A stretch of 64,000 nt of DNA, from NCBI RefSeq assembly GCF_003813865.1, contig NZ_RMVG01000009.1:62001-126000 (forward strand), given 5' to 3'. Shown in pieces: positions 53,703 through 60,975 of the stretch (positions are counted from its first letter, which is position 1; each line of letters opens with the position of its first letter). Below the pieces are notes generated by a model that saw nothing but the letters and a program-made list of their open reading frames with translations, was not told the DNA's origin and made no database searches. The position numbers and the translations under genes are program-made. The stretch comes from Candidatus Pantoea deserta (GTDB lineage Bacteria; Pseudomonadota; Gammaproteobacteria; Enterobacterales; Enterobacteriaceae).

Positions 53703-54480
53703 TTATCGTCAGGCGCACGCGACCGGCGCGATTAGTATCACCGGCGTCAGTAAAAGTTACGGCCGCCATAAGGCGCTGGATAACGTTTCGCTTGAGCTGG
53801 AACCTGGTTCGGTAACGGTGATTGTCGGTCCGTCCGGCTCCGGCAAATCCACCCTGCTGCGCACCCTGAATCACCTGGAGCGCGTTGATGAAGGCTTTAT
53901 CCAGATTGACGGCGACTACATCGGCTATCAGCGGCGCGGCGATAAGCTCTATGAGCTGAAAGAGAAGGCGATTCTGCGCCAGCGCATCAACGTCGGCTAT
54001 GTGTTTCAGAACTTTAATCTGTTCCCGCACCTCACGGTGCTGGAGAACCTGATTGAAGCGCCTGTCGCGCATCGTCAGCTGTCAAAGCGCGACGCCATTA
54101 CGCGCGCCGGCGAACTGCTGGAGATCGTCGGGCTGCGCCATAAAGCCGACGCCTGGCCGCGTCATCTGTCCGGCGGACAGCAGCAGCGTATCGCCATTGC
54201 GCGCGCGCTGATGCTCAATCCGCGCGTGATGCTGTTTGACGAACCGACCTCAGCGCTTGACCCTGAGCTGGTGGGCGAAGTGCTGGACGTCATTAAAAAA
54301 CTGGCGCGCTCCGGCACTACGCTGGTGATCGTGACGCATGAGATTGGCTTTGCTCGTGAAGTGGCCGATAACGTGGTGTTTATGGTCGACGGCAAAATTG
54401 TTGAGCAGGGCAGCGCTGCGCAGGTGCTGAGCAATCCGCGCCATGAGCGCACGCGACGCTTCCTTGCGCGCGTTTTATAA
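53686..54480 (+). CDS. ABC ATP-binding protein, GlnQ/HisP family (YxeO-like)
   Basis: A 264-residue ATPase. Walker A GPSGSGKST (about 49-57), VFQNFNLFPHLTVLENL, signature LSGGQQQRIAIARAL, Walker B MLFDEPTSALDPELVGEV, and HEIGFAREVADNVVFM. Start ATG 53686 has GAGGAGAT upstream and overlaps the permease by 17 bp. The second binding protein begins 10 bp downstream. Confidence 0.94.
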   Translation: MSEAIDYRQAHATGAISITGVSKSYGRHKALDNVSLELEPGSVTVIVGPSGSGKSTLLRTLNHLERVDEGFIQIDGDYIGYQRRGDKLYELKEKAILRQRINVGYVFQNFNLFPHLTVLENLIEAPVAHRQLSKRDAITRAGELLEIVGLRHKADAWPRHLSGGQQQRIAIARALMLNPRVMLFDEPTSALDPELVGEVLDVIKKLARSGTTLVIVTHEIGFAREVADNVVFMVDGKIVEQGSAAQVLSNPRHERTRRFLARVL

Positions 54481-54490
54481 GGCGGCGGCG

Positions 54491-55390
54491 ATGAGAATAG
54501 CGTTATTAACCGCGCTGCTGCTGTGCGCCGCGCAGCCGCTGCTGGCGGCGGAGCGTCTGGATGTTACGAAGAATGAGACGCCGATAGCGGCGCCGGCGAA
54601 TCCGCAGGCGATCCGCCTGATCCCGGCCGGTTTTCATTTTGTGGAGCCGGGCTATCTGACCGTCGCGACATCCAATACCAATTCCCCGCCGCTGGGACTG
54701 CTGGCGTCCGACAATAAAACGCGCATCGGCAGCGATGCCGATTTTGCGCGGCTGCTGGCTGATAGCCTGGGATTAAAGCTGCGGCTGGTGCCTGCCTCGT
54801 GGGAAGACTGGCCGCTGGGCGTGACCGCCGGACGCTACGACGTGGCCATGTTTAATATCGCCGTGACGGAGGAGCGCAAGAAGAAATTTGACTTCGCTAC
54901 CTACCGCGCAGACGGCCATGCTTTTCTGGTCAAGGCCGATAGCCCAATTCGCGCTATCAGGCAGGCGGAGGATATAGCAGGCAAGCGCATTATCGTCGGC
55001 TCCGGCACTAATCAGGAACGTATCCTGCTCGGCTGGGATGAGAAAAACCGCGCGCAGGGGCTTAAGCCCGTCACGCCGGTTTACCTGACCGATGAGGCGG
55101 CCGCGACGCTGACGCTGCTTTCGGGCCGTGCCGATGCGCTGTTTGGTCCGCAGTCGATGGCGGCCTGGAAGGTAGCCTCGCGCGGAGATACCCGAATCGC
55201 GGGCTACGGACCGGTGCGATCCTGGGTGGCGGTGACGACGAAAAAAGGCAATGGCCTGGCGCAGGCGTTACAGAGCGCCATCAACGGCGCTATTGCTGGC
55301 GGTCAGTATCAGCAGGTGCTGAACCGCTGGGGAGAAGAGAATGAGGCGGTCAAGGCATCCACGGTTAATCCGCCGGGGATTGTTTACTGA
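54491..55390 (+). CDS. Second family-3 substrate-binding protein of the same importer
   Basis: A 299-residue periplasmic binding protein, paralogous to the 51299 product. Signal peptide MRIALLTALLLCAAQPLLAAE, then FHFVEPGYLTVATSNTNSPPLGLLASDN, ARLLADSLGLKLRLVPASWEDWPLGVTAGRYDVAMFNIAVTEERKKKFDFATYRAD and IIVGSGTNQERILLGWDEKN, and ending VNPPGIVY (the paralogue ends INPPGLGD). Two binding proteins sharing one permease and ATPase would widen the ligand range. Last gene of the operon; ATG 54491 lies 10 bp after the ATPase stop. Confidence 0.92.
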   Translation: MRIALLTALLLCAAQPLLAAERLDVTKNETPIAAPANPQAIRLIPAGFHFVEPGYLTVATSNTNSPPLGLLASDNKTRIGSDADFARLLADSLGLKLRLVPASWEDWPLGVTAGRYDVAMFNIAVTEERKKKFDFATYRADGHAFLVKADSPIRAIRQAEDIAGKRIIVGSGTNQERILLGWDEKNRAQGLKPVTPVYLTDEAAATLTLLSGRADALFGPQSMAAWKVASRGDTRIAGYGPVRSWVAVTTKKGNGLAQALQSAINGAIAGGQYQQVLNRWGEENEAVKASTVNPPGIVY

Positions 55391-56014
55391 CGCAGGCGCG
55401 CGTGGCTGTGCGCTGAATGAACCACGCACGGGGCAAGGCGGCGAAAGCGGAGCTGATACGCGCGAGCCTTAAGGAAAGGGTTAACGCCGCCTGTGACCCG
55501 TCATGTAACCCTCCGCCGCAGGAGCAGTAAAAGCCCGTATGCGGCGGGCCTTACTGACTTCATCCCGCTGTTAAAGCCTGCTCTGCCTGACACTGCGTCT
55601 CCTGGCGTTGCTGGAGAGATAACTCGCTGTCCCATACCGGGGCTAACAGGGTGGTCCCGTCGCGGGACTGCAAGGATTTAAGCGGGCTGGGACCGGCATG
55701 CCGTCCAGCGAGGCAGGGCGCGCGAACTCAACGACGCATCATTTCTTTTGAAGGCGCGTCCCTGGCGTTCAGCCAGCGCCTTTTCGAGTTGGATAACAGA
55801 AATGCGGGCGATGGGCCTGTTCGCTCCTTTTGCCCGACCGCAAAGCTGCCGCAGGCCAGCCATCACCCTGTAATTCATCACAGAATTATTTTTCAGCCTG
55901 CCCCAGTCGGGCTAGACTCTAGTCATTCCGTCCCGATGCTGGCCTGGCGCTGGTCCTGCGTCAGCCGCTTTCAGGACAATACCCTGTCGCAGAACCGTAT
56001 TGAGTAGGGTGGTA
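55391..56014. other. Intergenic region upstream of the HAM1-SIR2 operon
   Basis: About 620 bp with no credible gene on either strand. A GCCCG/CGGGC hairpin near 55530-55552 may end the importer transcript. The last 150 bp should contain the promoter of the HAM1-SIR2 operon. No adenosine-deaminase-like ORF is hidden here. Confidence 0.5.
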
Positions 56015-56575
56015 ATGAAAATCCGTTTTTTATCGGCCAACGAATATAAGTTGACCGAGGTACGCAAAATCCTTGAACCGGTCGGCGTTGACGTATTGCC
56101 CATTGCGCGTCGTATTGAAGAAATCCAGACGGAAAATGAGCTGGAACTGGTACGCGATAAGCTGACCAAAGCCTTTTCTCTTATTGGTCGTCCACTCTTT
56201 GTTGAGCATACCGGTCTCTATCTCGACGGGCTCAATGGTTTGCCCGCCGGGCTAACGCGCATTTTCTGGAACCGTCTGGAAGCAGAGCGCTTCGCCAAGC
56301 TGGTACAGGGGCTGGACAGCCAGGCCGTCACGGCGAAGACCGTGCTGGGCTACTGTGACGGTCGTAAAATGTATCAGTTTCATGGCGAAGTGCGCGGGAC
56401 CATCGCCGCGAAACCGGCCGGGTCGCAGGAGTTTCAGTGGGACTGCATCTTTATTCCCGAAGGCTATAGCCAGACCTTTGCTGAAATGGGCGAGCTTAAA
56501 AACGAGATATCGATGCGTAAGCTGGCGCTCGATCGCTTTGCTGATTTTCTGAAAACCGCGCGAGGAGTGGCATGA
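56015..56575 (+). CDS. HAM1/RdgB-family nucleotide-binding protein, catalytic Asp replaced (KomB-like)
   Basis: A 186-residue Ham1/ITPase-fold protein. It begins KIRFLSANEYKLTEV (SAN-x-x-K substrate motif at 7-12), has RPLFVEHTGLYLDGLNGLPAG at 59-79, FQWDCIFIPEGYSQTFAEM (140-158) and LKNEISMRKLAL. In RdgB/ITPases the block is V-E-D-(S/T)-G-L, whose Asp is the catalytic base; here it is E64-H65-T-G-L. The usual S-H-R is S-M-R (166-168). These changes suggest binding rather than hydrolysis of dITP/XTP-like nucleotides. ATG 56015; the stop overlaps the SIR2 start by ATGA. It is not the housekeeping rdgB. Confidence 0.85.
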   Translation: MKIRFLSANEYKLTEVRKILEPVGVDVLPIARRIEEIQTENELELVRDKLTKAFSLIGRPLFVEHTGLYLDGLNGLPAGLTRIFWNRLEAERFAKLVQGLDSQAVTAKTVLGYCDGRKMYQFHGEVRGTIAAKPAGSQEFQWDCIFIPEGYSQTFAEMGELKNEISMRKLALDRFADFLKTARGVA

Positions 56576-57369
56576 TCCCGGAAATAAAACGCGCTTACGA
56601 CGCCGGTAAGCTTATTTTGTTCGCTGGCGCAGGCATTTCGCGCAACCTTGGCCTGCCGGAATGGCATGAGTTGATTGCCCACCTGGCGAACGAGCTGGGT
56701 TACGACCCAAAAATCTTTAACTCTTACGGCACCCATCTTTCGCTGGCTGAGTATTACAAACAGAAAAAAGGCTCGCTGGGACCGCTACGCAGCTGGATGG
56801 ATCGCGAGTGGCATCGGCCTGACATCGATGTTCGAAGCTCTGAAATTCACACCATGATCACCCAGGGGAATTTTAGCCGTATCTATACCACTAATTACGA
56901 TCGCTGGCTGGAAGCCGCGCACGAGGCGCACGGCGTGCCCTACAGTAAGGTCGCCAATGCGGCCGATCTGGTGGCGTTAACGGAAGATAAGCGGCATATC
57001 ATTAAGCTGCACGGCGATTTTGATGACGACACCTCGATTGTGCTGGATGAAAGCAGCTATTTTGAGCGGCTCTATTTTGACTCGCCGCTGGACATCAAAC
57101 TTACCCATGATGTGATGGGCAATTCGGTGCTGTTTGTCGGCTATAGCATCAGTGACTTCAACATCCGCCTGCTGTTTTATCGCCTGACGAAAATGTGGGG
57201 CAGAACGGGACTGGCTACCGCCCGGCCGAAGTCCTATCTCTTTACCAATCGAAACAATCCTGTGGCACGCGAGGTGTTAGGCCAGTGGGGCATTGAGATG
57301 ATCGTGTCCGAAGAGGATGATCCGCGCAAAGCCCTTGCCGACTTCCTTAATGAACTGATTTCGCAATAG
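56572..57369 (+). CDS. SIR2-domain protein, probable NADase effector (KomC-like)
   Basis: A 265-residue protein consisting almost wholly of a SIR2 domain. Motifs: GAGISRNLGLPEW (19-31), IYTTNYDRW (104-112), KLHGDFDD with candidate catalytic H147, and GYSISDFNIRLLFYRL (190-205). The bacterial defence SIR2 proteins of Thoeris, DSR, SIR2-HerA and related systems hydrolyse NAD+ to stop phage growth. The protein is translationally coupled (ATGA) to the HAM1-like gene. A HAM1-SIR2 pair is, as far as I recall, the sensor-effector part (KomB-KomC) of the Kongming system, activated by dITP. No transmembrane segment or metal-Cys cluster of deacetylase sirtuins is present. Confidence 0.87.
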   Translation: MIPEIKRAYDAGKLILFAGAGISRNLGLPEWHELIAHLANELGYDPKIFNSYGTHLSLAEYYKQKKGSLGPLRSWMDREWHRPDIDVRSSEIHTMITQGNFSRIYTTNYDRWLEAAHEAHGVPYSKVANAADLVALTEDKRHIIKLHGDFDDDTSIVLDESSYFERLYFDSPLDIKLTHDVMGNSVLFVGYSISDFNIRLLFYRLTKMWGRTGLATARPKSYLFTNRNNPVAREVLGQWGIEMIVSEEDDPRKALADFLNELISQ

Positions 57370-57436
57370 AAAAAATTCTCTACTTTACCTGATGGCTGAC
57401 GGGAAAAAAGGATGCAATCTCGCCGCAGGAGGGATA

Positions 57437-57456
57437 TACTGTATATATTAACAGTA
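57437..57456 (+). promoter_or_regulatory. LexA (SOS) box of yebG
   Basis: TACTGTATATATTAACAGTA has the CTGT-N8-ACAG core and nearly the full LexA consensus. It lies 14 bp upstream of the yebG start, so it overlaps the promoter or early transcript. Confidence 0.92.
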
Positions 57457-57470
57457 TCGGAGAGGCGAAA

Positions 57471-57821
57471 ATGGCTGTCGAAATTAAATACGTAGTCGTC
57501 AGGAAGGGTGAAGAGAAAATGACGTTTGTCAGCAAAAAAGAGGCGGATGCCTACGACAAAATGCTCGATTTGGCGGAAGCCTTTACCGACTGGTTAACGC
57601 AGCATCAGCCCGATATGGATGAGTCTCAGACGGAAACGCTTGGTCTGCTGCTCGCCGAGCAGAAAGAGACGATCCAGCATATTCTGCGCACCAGTAAGCT
57701 TCCGGATGCCGCTGACGCCGCCGGCGCGGCGAAAAAAGCCGACGCGGCTGAGACCTCAGACGCGAGTCAGGACGGTGAAACCGCACCGGCCAGAAAAGTG
57801 CGCGCCGTTAAAGCCGCCTGA
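57471..57821 (+). CDS. yebG: YebG, DNA damage-inducible protein
   Basis: A 116-residue protein starting MAVEIKYVVVRKGEEKMTFVSKKEADAYDKMLDLAEAFTDWL, which matches E. coli YebG nearly residue by residue over the first 35 positions. The C-terminal 40 residues are Ala/Asp/Lys-rich and low in complexity, longer than in E. coli (96 residues). SOS-induced through the upstream LexA box; molecular function is poorly known. An intrinsic terminator follows. Confidence 0.94.
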   Translation: MAVEIKYVVVRKGEEKMTFVSKKEADAYDKMLDLAEAFTDWLTQHQPDMDESQTETLGLLLAEQKETIQHILRTSKLPDAADAAGAAKKADAAETSDASQDGETAPARKVRAVKAA

Positions 57822-57832
57822 TGCAGCCGCTA

Positions 57833-57873
57833 AAAAACGCGCCCCAGTGCTTTTGCCTGCGGCGCGTTTTTTT
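57833..57873 (+). terminator. Intrinsic terminator of yebG
   Basis: AAAAACGCGCC at 57833-57843 pairs perfectly with GGCGCGTTTTT at 57861-57871 and continues in T residues. Confidence 0.9.
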
Positions 57874-57920
57874 ATGCCTGAAAATCTGCATTAAACGGGT
57901 TTCTGTTGCTCTGCCCGGTA

Positions 57921-58025
57921 TTAATGAGAGAACAGAGAAAAAGTGCCTGAATAGTAGCTCGCCATCCATGCTACGTAGGCCAGCCATACCACGATTCCAC
58001 CTGCCAGACCAAATTTGATTGTCAT
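57921..58025 (-). CDS. 34-residue single-pass membrane protein
   Basis: ATG at 58025 with GGAGAGG 6 bp upstream opens a 34-codon frame: MTIKFGLAGGIVVWLAYVAW then MASYYSGTFSLFSH. Residues 5-24 form one hydrophobic helix; the tail is polar and ends Phe-Ser-His. It stands alone between yebG and the amidohydrolase gene. Enterobacteria encode many such small membrane proteins that modulate larger membrane enzymes; I do not recognise this one. Confidence 0.6.
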   Translation of the reverse strand: MTIKFGLAGGIVVWLAYVAWMASYYSGTFSLFSH

Positions 58026-58148
58026 AAGCCCTCTCCAGTATGCGTTTGTGCATCTCGTTGACACAAACTGACAGAAGGCACAGCTGCGTGATTTGTTTCA
58101 GATCAATAAAGCGGCTTGCGGCGGTTCAAAGCTAAAAGAACTTATATC

Positions 58149-58171
58149 AAAAACCGCCTTCCGCTTAAGGC
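58149..58171 (-). terminator. Intrinsic terminator of the amidohydrolase gene
   Basis: GCCTT/AAGGC stem (58156-58171) directly beside the stop codon, followed on the minus strand by GG and five T. Confidence 0.6.
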
Positions 58172-59527
58172 TTATTCGACGGCGCGCTGTTGCAGCGCCT
58201 CGGCTGAACGCTGTGCGGTTGCCAGCACCTCGGCAAGATCGACCGCGTTAAGCTTGCCGTCCTGCTTCACAATGCGGCCGTTAATAATCACCGTGGCGAC
58301 ATTGTGCGGCTGCGCCGAATAGAGCAGCAGGGCGGCCGGATCGCCGCCGCCATAGCCGCTCATAGTGAGAGAATCGGGAGAGATAATTTGAATATCGGCG
58401 CGCTTGCCGGGTGCCAGCGATCCGGTTTCCTTATCGAGACCAAGCGTTTCGGCGCCCCCGCGCGTTGCCATTATCAGCAGCTGACGAGGATCGGGGCGGG
58501 ATTCATCGGCAGTCGCGCCGCTCAGGGTTAAGGCCGCCAGCCGCATTGTGGCGAACATATCCCCGCTGCCTGCCAGGCTGTTGCCGTCAATGCCGAAACC
58601 GATTCGCGTTACGCCGTCAAAATGATCGAGGCGCGTCAGACCATAGCCAACGCGCTGCTCGCTTAATGGCGTAATGGCCAGCGAAGCGCCGGCGTGGTTC
58701 AGCGCCTGAAGCTGGCTGGCTCTGGCGTTGGTGGCATGCACCAGCGTCACAGAAGGCGCGAGATAGCGGCGCGCAATCAGCGCCTCAAACATGGCGTCGG
58801 CGTCTCCGCTCACGTGAACCTGTATCGGCAGACCACGCGCTTTAGCCCAGCGGTATTCACGATCGCGCACTGCCCAGTTCTGCTCATCGTTAAGCTGACG
58901 CGGCAAACGCCATGCCAGGCCCACTTTCACCAGCGGATCCTGACGCGCGGCCAGGGCAGTCGCATGGTTAAGATCCACAGGGAAGCGTGTGGATTTATCC
59001 GGCCCGCCGTAGTACATAATGGCGCGGATACCGGCATCCCTGAGTGCGCTAAAGCCTGCCTCAGCCCATGCCGGACCGCGAACGTTATCAAAAAAGTCGC
59101 CGCTGGTGGTAATGCCGCCGTTTAGCAGCTCAAGCGCGCCGGTATACATAGCGGTATAAATATCGTCTGGCTGCATTTTGCTTCCCAGGGCGTTGCTGAC
59201 CGGAAAAAATTTTCCTCCGGCGTTGCGAAACTGGCCGCGCAGGGTCGTCACCCACAGGTGAGAATGGGCGTCAACAAAGCCAGGCAGAACAAAGCGGCCT
59301 TTAGCATCAATGATTTCCGCATCAGGAACGCTGAGCTTTTCCCCCACTGCAACAATGGTGTCGCCGCGAATCAGCACATCGCCGCGCGGCAGATCCTGTC
59401 CGCCAGGCGTCATCGGCATGATATAGCCGTCGCGAATCAGTAACGGCCTGTCAGCGGAAGCCCAGGTCGCTAAGGGAACGAGCATGGCAAGCAGCGCGGC
59501 AGGCATCCGGCGTGAGAGAGCGAGCAT
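58172..59527 (-). CDS. Exported amidohydrolase-superfamily protein (TrzA/AtzA/SsnA type)
   Basis: A 451-residue metal-dependent hydrolase. N-terminal signal peptide (MPAALLAMLVPLATWASA, to about 25), then the beta-sandwich start IRDGYIMPMTPGG and VLIRGDTIVAVGEKL. The metal site is FVDAHSHLW (H88, H90), with further ligands in IQVHVSGDAD, TLVHATN and FGIDGN. The C-terminal GSLAPGKRADIQIIS closes the fold. This is the deaminase/chlorohydrolase branch, but export to the periplasm is unusual for nucleoside deaminases, so the substrate is probably environmental (an aryl amide, cyclic imide or lactone). Solitary gene. Confidence 0.85.
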   Translation of the reverse strand: MLALSRRMPAALLAMLVPLATWASADRPLLIRDGYIMPMTPGGQDLPRGDVLIRGDTIVAVGEKLSVPDAEIIDAKGRFVLPGFVDAHSHLWVTTLRGQFRNAGGKFFPVSNALGSKMQPDDIYTAMYTGALELLNGGITTSGDFFDNVRGPAWAEAGFSALRDAGIRAIMYYGGPDKSTRFPVDLNHATALAARQDPLVKVGLAWRLPRQLNDEQNWAVRDREYRWAKARGLPIQVHVSGDADAMFEALIARRYLAPSVTLVHATNARASQLQALNHAGASLAITPLSEQRVGYGLTRLDHFDGVTRIGFGIDGNSLAGSGDMFATMRLAALTLSGATADESRPDPRQLLIMATRGGAETLGLDKETGSLAPGKRADIQIISPDSLTMSGYGGGDPAALLLYSAQPHNVATVIINGRIVKQDGKLNAVDLAEVLATAQRSAEALQQRAVE

Positions 59528-59981
59528 GGCGTCTCCTGAGGTGAAATGTAAATTTCATTTAATATAGCGATAAAAAAAAAGTTCGCCAGGCGAGGAAAGC
59601 AAACTGACAGCCTTCTGCCTGCTCAGGTGAGAATAAACTCTACAGCCAGGGTAAAATATTTGACTTAAGAGGAGACATGAAAATATTTCGTGTCAGAAAG
59701 GGGAACTTTAAGAGGAGAGAAGATTAAGGCAGAAATGATGAAAAGTAGCTCGAAAAAGAGACGGGAAATAGAAAAAATCAACCATTCTGAGCAATTAATC
59801 GCCATTCCTGTCTGGCAAACAGTTAGCTGTTATCGACCTGTCAAAACAAAATATTAATTAATTTTCCTGAACTCTCCTTGCCTGTTTTTTTACGATAAAT
59901 TTACACTTGTTTCACGTTATCCTGGCTCTTAGTCTGTGCTCGCCATTCAGGGATCACTTAATTTTTATAGCAGGATATTTA
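59528..59981. other. AT-rich intergenic region upstream of the omptin
   Basis: About 450 bp between divergent genes, markedly AT-rich, containing both promoters. Omptin genes are often PhoP-controlled, but I did not find a convincing PhoP box. No ORF of note. Confidence 0.45.
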
Positions 59982-60920
59982 ATGAAAAAGAGCACCCTTG
60001 CGGTAATGATGATGGCCGCATGTTCAGGAAGCGTTTTAGCTGAGTCTTCTCCTTACGCGCCTGATTTATCAGCCAGCAGCCTGAGCGTCTCCACCTCTGT
60101 GGGCATGCTGGGCGGAAAATCTAAAGAACTGGTTTACGATGCCAGCAGTGCGCGTAAAGTCAGCCAGCTGGACTGGAAAATTAAAAATGTCGCCATTCTG
60201 AAAGGCGACATTTCCTGGGATGCCTACTCCTTTTTGACGCTGAACGCGCGCGGCTGGACGTCGCTGGGTTCAGGCTCTGGTCATATGGATGACTACGACT
60301 GGCAGGATCCGCGTCAGTCCAGCTGGACCGATCACTCTTCGCATCCGAGCACCGATGTCAATTATGCCAACGAATACGATCTGAACGTGAAGGGCTGGTT
60401 CCTTCAGGACGACGATTACAAAGTCGGAGCGGTGGCAGGCTATCAGGAAACGCGTTTTAGCTGGACCGCCTATGGCGGCTCATTCAACTACGATAATGGC
60501 AACGTGACTGGCAACTTCGCTGACCGCGAACGCGGCATCGGCTACAGCCAGCGCTTCTCCATGCCTTATATCGGTCTGGTAGGACAGTATCGCATTAATG
60601 ATTTCGAATTTAATGCGCTGTTCAAATTCAGCGACTGGGTGCGTGCGCACGACAACGACGAACACTATATGCGCGATCTGACGTTCCGTGAGAAAACCTC
60701 TGACTCACGCTACTACGGCGCCACGGTCGATGCAGGCTATTACCTGACGGAACACGCGAAAGTGTTTGCTGAGTTTGCCTGGAGCAAATACAGCGAAGGC
60801 AAGGGCGGCACTCAGGTGATTTATACGCCGACCGGCGAGTCCGCCTCTTATGGCGGAGACGCAGCGGGTATTTCCAACAAAAACTACACGGTGACCGCCG
60901 GTCTGCAATATCGCTTCTGA
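59982..60920 (+). CDS. Omptin-family outer-membrane aspartyl protease
   Basis: A 312-residue ten-strand barrel protease like OmpT, PgtE and Pla. Signal peptide [20 protein letters not shown], then the acidic pair in HMDDYDW (D104, D106) and the catalytic D226/H228 in HDNDEHY. WYL-like strands end in a C-terminal Phe ([10 protein letters not shown]). Omptins cut host-defence peptides and plasminogen between basic residues. ATG 59982 gives the proper signal peptide; the reading from 59907 has no conserved lead. Substrate preference is set by loops not readable here. A strong terminator follows. Confidence 0.94.
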   Translation: MKKSTLAVMMMAACSGSVLAESSPYAPDLSASSLSVSTSVGMLGGKSKELVYDASSARKVSQLDWKIKNVAILKGDISWDAYSFLTLNARGWTSLGSGSGHMDDYDWQDPRQSSWTDHSSHPSTDVNYANEYDLNVKGWFLQDDDYKVGAVAGYQETRFSWTAYGGSFNYDNGNVTGNFADRERGIGYSQRFSMPYIGLVGQYRINDFEFNALFKFSDWVRAHDNDEHYMRDLTFREKTSDSRYYGATVDAGYYLTEHAKVFAEFAWSKYSEGKGGTQVIYTPTGESASYGGDAAGISNKNYTVTAGLQYRF

Positions 60921-60926
60921 TAAAAG

Positions 60927-60952
60927 AAAACCCGCCGATGGCGGGTTTTTTT
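60927..60952 (+). terminator. Intrinsic terminator of the omptin gene
   Basis: AACCCGCC/GGCGGGTT stem with a short loop followed by seven T. The symmetric A run on the left may also serve the convergent proP transcript. Confidence 0.9.
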
Positions 60953-60975
60953 ATGCAAGCAAGGCGGGCGACGGG

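Noticed and set aside
58172..59527. The amidohydrolase as the missing deaminase (KomA) of the HAM1-SIR2 module
   Set aside because: It carries an export signal, lies on the opposite strand beyond yebG, and is of the TrzA/AtzA branch rather than the adenosine deaminase branch.
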